In this document: piece by piece, positions 44,885-47,586 of the stretch
Position numbering within the stretch: position 1 is the stretch's first letter
Layout of the letters: each line of letters begins with the position of its first letter
Assembly: GCF_003585925.1 (NCBI RefSeq)
Contig: NZ_NRJH01000022.1
Span: 1 to 47,586 of the forward strand
Length of the DNA: 47,586 nucleotides
Source of the DNA: Psittacicella melopsittaci
GTDB lineage: Bacteria > Pseudomonadota > Gammaproteobacteria > Enterobacterales > Psittacicellaceae
Reading direction: 5' to 3'
Made by a program: the position numbers and the translations under genes
Notes under the pieces: generated by a model
Database searches by the model: none
The model's input: only the letters and a program-made list of their open reading frames with translations
What the model was told of the DNA's origin: nothing

Positions 44885-45763
44885 CTAATTAGTTTCTTCG
44901 CTTAATGCTGGTAACTTTTGTAATTTAGCTATTAAAGAGCTAATGTAATTAGGAAGATCTTTACGTTCTACGATTTGATCTATTGCCCCATGCTCGAGTA
45001 AGAACTCAGAGCGTTGGAAACCTTCTGGAAGTTTTTCACGAATTGTTTGTTCAATTACACGTGGACCAGCAAAACCAATTAAAGCTTTAGGTTCAGCAAT
45101 AATTACGTCACCTAGCATAGCTAAAGAAGCTGAAACACCACCAAAAGTAGGGTCAGTTAAAACAGAGATAAATGGAATACTGTTTTCTTTTAGTTTTGCT
45201 AATACTGCCGAGGTTTTTGACATTTGCATTAAAGAAACTAAACCTTCTTGCATACGTGCACCACCAGATGCAGAGAAACAAATTAAAGCAGATTTTGTTT
45301 CTAAAGCAAGAGTTGCAGCTCTTGTAAATCTTTCACCAACAACTGATCCCATAGATCCCCCCATGAAATCAATGTTAAATGCACAGCAAACAACTTTGAT
45401 CCCGTTAACTGTTCCTTGATAAACAATTAGGGCTTCATCTGTATTAGTTGATTTTTTTGCTGCTTTTAAACGATCTTTATATGACTTAAGATCTTTAAAG
45501 TTTAAAGGATCTTTAGGTTGAATATTTGTAAATAATTCTTCGTATGAACCTTCGTCTAAAAATTTCTGTAGTCTAGTATGAGGATTTAGTCTACCGTGAT
45601 GATTACAATGTTGACATACATTTAAATTTGCTTCGTAATCTTTAGTATATAGTGTTTGTCCACAGCCTGAACATTTAGTCCATACGCCTTCTGGGATTAC
45701 ACTACTTTCTGAAGATGATAGAGTCTTTTGGATAGAACTCTTGATTTTATCAAACCAACTCAT
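44885..45763 (-). CDS. accD: Acetyl-CoA carboxylase carboxyltransferase subunit beta
   Basis: AccD, with AccA, transfers the carboxyl group from biotin to acetyl-CoA, making malonyl-CoA. The 292-aa product has the N-terminal zinc ribbon Cys31-x2-Cys34-x15-Cys50-x2-Cys53 and the crotonase-like core with [38 protein letters not shown] and [21 protein letters not shown]. It begins MSWFDKI as in E. coli. folC and dedA neighbours of E. coli are not present. The enzyme links to birA (biotin attachment) and fabH in this window. Confidence 0.96.
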   Translation of the reverse strand: MSWFDKIKSSIQKTLSSSESSVIPEGVWTKCSGCGQTLYTKDYEANLNVCQHCNHHGRLNPHTRLQKFLDEGSYEELFTNIQPKDPLNFKDLKSYKDRLKAAKKSTNTDEALIVYQGTVNGIKVVCCAFNIDFMGGSMGSVVGERFTRAATLALETKSALICFSASGGARMQEGLVSLMQMSKTSAVLAKLKENSIPFISVLTDPTFGGVSASLAMLGDVIIAEPKALIGFAGPRVIEQTIREKLPEGFQRSEFLLEHGAIDQIVERKDLPNYISSLIAKLQKLPALSEETN

Positions 45764-45843
45764 ATTATCCTTAACTTGTAAAATAAAAAAAAAGCTATAT
45801 AACTTAAGAGAAAAAAGAACTAACGGTATAAGTCATCTGGCTT

Positions 45844-45852
45844 ATTATACCA
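45844..45852 (-). promoter_or_regulatory. Extended -10 promoter of accD
   Basis: TGGTATAAT on the minus strand, about 80 nt before accD and 27 nt from the divergent degP-like start. The 115-nt gap between the two genes must hold promoters for both directions. Confidence 0.6.
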
Positions 45853-45878
45853 TTTTTTATTAATAATTGAGATTGACA

Positions 45879-47321
45879 ATGAGTAAAAATAAAAATTTTA
45901 TTAAAACTGCAATTGCTGCAAGTCTTAGTTTAATTACAATCGGTGTATCTAGCTTTGCTTTAACAGCTCCACAAGCTTACGCTGACACCAACAGTCAAGT
46001 AACAGTTCAAGCTCCAAGTATATCAACAAAAAACTCTTTAGCACCAATGATTAAACGTGTACTACCTGCAGTAGTATCTATTGATGTTAAAGCAGTTGAG
46101 CGAGTGCAAGCTCAAAATCCATTAGATTTCTTTGGAGATTTACTCCCTAAACAATTCCAAGACTTATTAGGAAATAATGGACAAAATAGCCAACCAGTTG
46201 AACAAAATGTTCGTCAACTAGGTTCTGGGGTTATTATAGATGCTAAAAATGGTTACGTAGTTACTAACTATCACGTAATTCAAGGGGCAAAAACTATTAA
46301 AGTTAAGCTATATGATAATAGAACCTATAATGCAACAATAGTAGGTACTGACCCAGATACAGATTTAGCAGTATTAAAATTAGAAAAATTCACTAATTTA
46401 CAACAAATTACTTTAGGTGATTCTTCTACAGCTGAAATTGGTGATTTTGTTGTTGCAATTGGTAACCCATTTGGTATTGGTTTAACCGCAACTCAAGGTA
46501 TTGTTTCGGCTTTAAACCGCTCTACTTCTTTAAACCTATACGATAACTATATCCAAACTGATGCTTCGATTAACTCAGGAAACTCAGGTGGTGCTTTAGT
46601 AGATTTAAATGGTAACCTAATTGGGATTAACTCAGCGATTTTATCTAAATCAGGTGGTTCAGTTGGTATAGGTTTTGCAATTCCTTCGAATATTGTTAAA
46701 TCAATTTCTGATCAGTTAATCAAAGACGGTAAAGTTTCCCGTGGTCAAATTGGTATTCGTGGTAATGATCTAAACCAAGCCTTAATTGACATTAATAAGA
46801 TTCCTGTAACCGAAGGGGCATTTATTAATGAAGTTTTCCCAGGTACAGCTGCAGATAGAGCAGGTCTAAAAGCAGGTGACGTTATTATTGAGGTAAATGG
46901 TACTAAGATTGTAGACTTTAACCAACTAAGATCACTAGTAAGTTCACAACCAGTAAATACTACTTTTGATGTTACTTACATTAGAAATGGTCAAACTTAT
47001 AAAACTAAAGTTACAAGTGACAGAGCAGCTGTTGCCGCAAATAGTCAAGGTAGTAATGCAAATGCAGAGCAAGCGCAAATCTTAGGCACTAGCTTTAAAG
47101 TGACAGATAAAGGTGTTGTAGTAGATAAACTAGGTAAAAACTCACCATTTGCTCTATACGGTATTAAATCTGGTGACCAACTTGTTTCTATTCAAGATAA
47201 AGATGTAAAATCTATTAAAGACGTAAATGAAGCACTAGATAAACTAAATAATGAAGATTTAGTAGTGTTTAAGTTCTTACGTGATAATAGAACAATTTTC
47301 ATTACTATCCAAAATAGATAG
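45879..47321 (+). CDS. Periplasmic serine protease, DegP/DegQ (HtrA) family
   Basis: These proteins degrade or chaperone misfolded periplasmic and outer membrane proteins. From the ATG at 45879 the precursor is 480 aa with a signal peptide ending QAYA (residue 35). The trypsin-like domain has His132 (TNYHVI), Asp162 (DPDTDLAVL) and Ser236 (NSGNSGGAL). Two PDZ domains follow (about 280-375 and 395-480), so it is DegP/DegQ rather than the one-PDZ DegS. The LA loop (about residues 75-112) is long, with QNPLDFFGDLLPKQFQ, as in DegP. A TTG at 45867 would add four residues and is less likely. It completes a periplasmic folding set with SurA, Skp and BamA. Confidence 0.92.
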   Translation: MSKNKNFIKTAIAASLSLITIGVSSFALTAPQAYADTNSQVTVQAPSISTKNSLAPMIKRVLPAVVSIDVKAVERVQAQNPLDFFGDLLPKQFQDLLGNNGQNSQPVEQNVRQLGSGVIIDAKNGYVVTNYHVIQGAKTIKVKLYDNRTYNATIVGTDPDTDLAVLKLEKFTNLQQITLGDSSTAEIGDFVVAIGNPFGIGLTATQGIVSALNRSTSLNLYDNYIQTDASINSGNSGGALVDLNGNLIGINSAILSKSGGSVGIGFAIPSNIVKSISDQLIKDGKVSRGQIGIRGNDLNQALIDINKIPVTEGAFINEVFPGTAADRAGLKAGDVIIEVNGTKIVDFNQLRSLVSSQPVNTTFDVTYIRNGQTYKTKVTSDRAAVAANSQGSNANAEQAQILGTSFKVTDKGVVVDKLGKNSPFALYGIKSGDQLVSIQDKDVKSIKDVNEALDKLNNEDLVVFKFLRDNRTIFITIQNR

Positions 47322-47345
47322 TAGATTTTAAATTATAAACGAGAA

Positions 47346-47384
47346 AATTCCTCCAAGCTTTTGATAGTTTGGAGGATTTTGTTT
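47346..47384 (+). terminator. degP-like gene terminator
   Basis: The arms CCTCCAA and TTGGAGG enclose 12 nt and are followed by ATTTTGTTTT. From here to 47490 no gene is seen. Confidence 0.85.
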
Positions 47385-47497
47385 TATAAATCATTACTTG
47401 TATATATGTGTTTAAAATTTTATCCCACTAAAATTTAAATTTAATGATGTAGTTAATAATCTAAATTAGTGATCAACTAAAAATTCAGACATAAAAA

Positions 47498-47568
47498 AAC
47501 GGCTTTCCTGTGATATCTAATAAAAAAATTAGATATAATAAAAAAATAAGTCAAATAAGGAAGCCGTT
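47498..47568 (+). repeat. Nested inverted repeats in front of the last, cut-off gene
   Basis: The outer arms AACGGCTTTCCT (47498-47509) and AGGAAGCCGTT (47558-47568) pair with one bulged base. The inner arms ATATCTAAT (47513-47521) and ATTAGATAT (47528-47536) pair perfectly around six A. The right outer arm contains the AAGGA ribosome site of the gene at 47569 and ends at its ATG. It could be a translational lock or the end of a mobile element. Confidence 0.6.
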
Positions 47569-47586
47569 ATGGATAATATAACATAC
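47569..47586 (+). CDS. Start of an unidentified gene, cut by the window end
   Basis: An ATG with AAGGA 8 nt upstream opens a frame of only six codons (MDNITY) before the window ends. Too little is present for any functional call. Its ribosome site lies within a nested hairpin. Confidence 0.4.

Noticed and set aside
45815..45840. GAACTA...TCTGG before the DegP-like gene as a sigma-E promoter
   Set aside because: The spacing between the two elements is too short and the boxes match poorly.
47490..47520. Left terminal repeat of a named insertion sequence family
   Set aside because: The bases do not match any family end I know, and only 18 nt of the following gene are visible. It is kept as an open finding without a name.

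Overview
The window is a compact, AT-rich stretch of gammaproteobacterial chromosome. Nearly every gene is a housekeeping gene. Gene content and order (nqrABCDEF; tus-rpsL-rpsG-fusA-tuf; rpsB-tsf-pyrH-frr-dxr-uppS-cdsA-bamA-skp-lpxD-fabZ-lpxA; yceD-rpmF-fabH; yccA-tusE; murB-birA next to coaA and a Tyr/Gly/Thr tRNA cluster) point to the Enterobacterales/Pasteurellales/Orbales part of the Gammaproteobacteria. Na+-NQR and a short SurA with one parvulin domain favour a Pasteurellales-like host. The strong AT bias, divergent small proteins and trimmed operons suggest a host-associated, somewhat reduced genome. I cannot name the species from this sequence.

Layout. Positions 1-6470: a terminator, a long leader and the Na+-NQR operon. 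6454-8087: a minus-strand pair for a phosphopantetheinyl transferase and pantothenate kinase (CoA making and CoA use). 8428-9052: seven tRNA genes behind a strong promoter, followed by a decayed tandem duplication of the birA 3' end. 9391-11772: birA and murB on the minus strand. 12065-16805: trigger factor and Lon, with no clpPX between them; Lon carries a long Lys/Ala/Pro/Glu-rich tail. 16856-22896: tusD/tusC-like genes, an opposed membrane-protein gene, then rpsL, rpsG, fusA and tuf. 23176-34979: translation, isoprenoid, envelope and lipid A genes from rpsB to lpxA. 35019-39483: minus-strand ksgA, surA-like, thioredoxin, fabH, rpmF and yceD. 39761-40848: yccA and tusE. 40896-45763: minus-strand yihY-like, rmlB, der and accD. 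45879-47321: a periplasmic DegP/DegQ protease. The window ends just inside another gene whose start lies in a nested hairpin.

How the genes work together. Most products serve translation (S12, S7, S2, L32, EF-G, EF-Tu, EF-Ts, RRF, tRNAs, Der, KsgA, the Tus sulfur relay for tRNA wobble uridine) or envelope building (UppS, CdsA, MurB, LpxD/FabZ/LpxA, BamA with Skp, SurA and DegP). FabH, AccD, BirA, CoaA and the phosphopantetheinyl transferase supply fatty acids and their cofactors. Na+-NQR supplies a sodium gradient. Several genes that normally lie inside these operons are missing here: clpPX, rseP, lpxB, plsX, pdxA, tufB and apbE. Terminator-like hairpins often stand just before a start codon with little Shine-Dalgarno sequence. 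Extended -10 promoters of the form TGnTATAAT recur throughout.

I found no CRISPR array, prophage, defence island or clear insertion sequence. The oddest items are the Lon tail with its internal 135-bp repeat, the birA-end duplication, the altered BirA, UppS and thioredoxin motifs, and several structured leaders.
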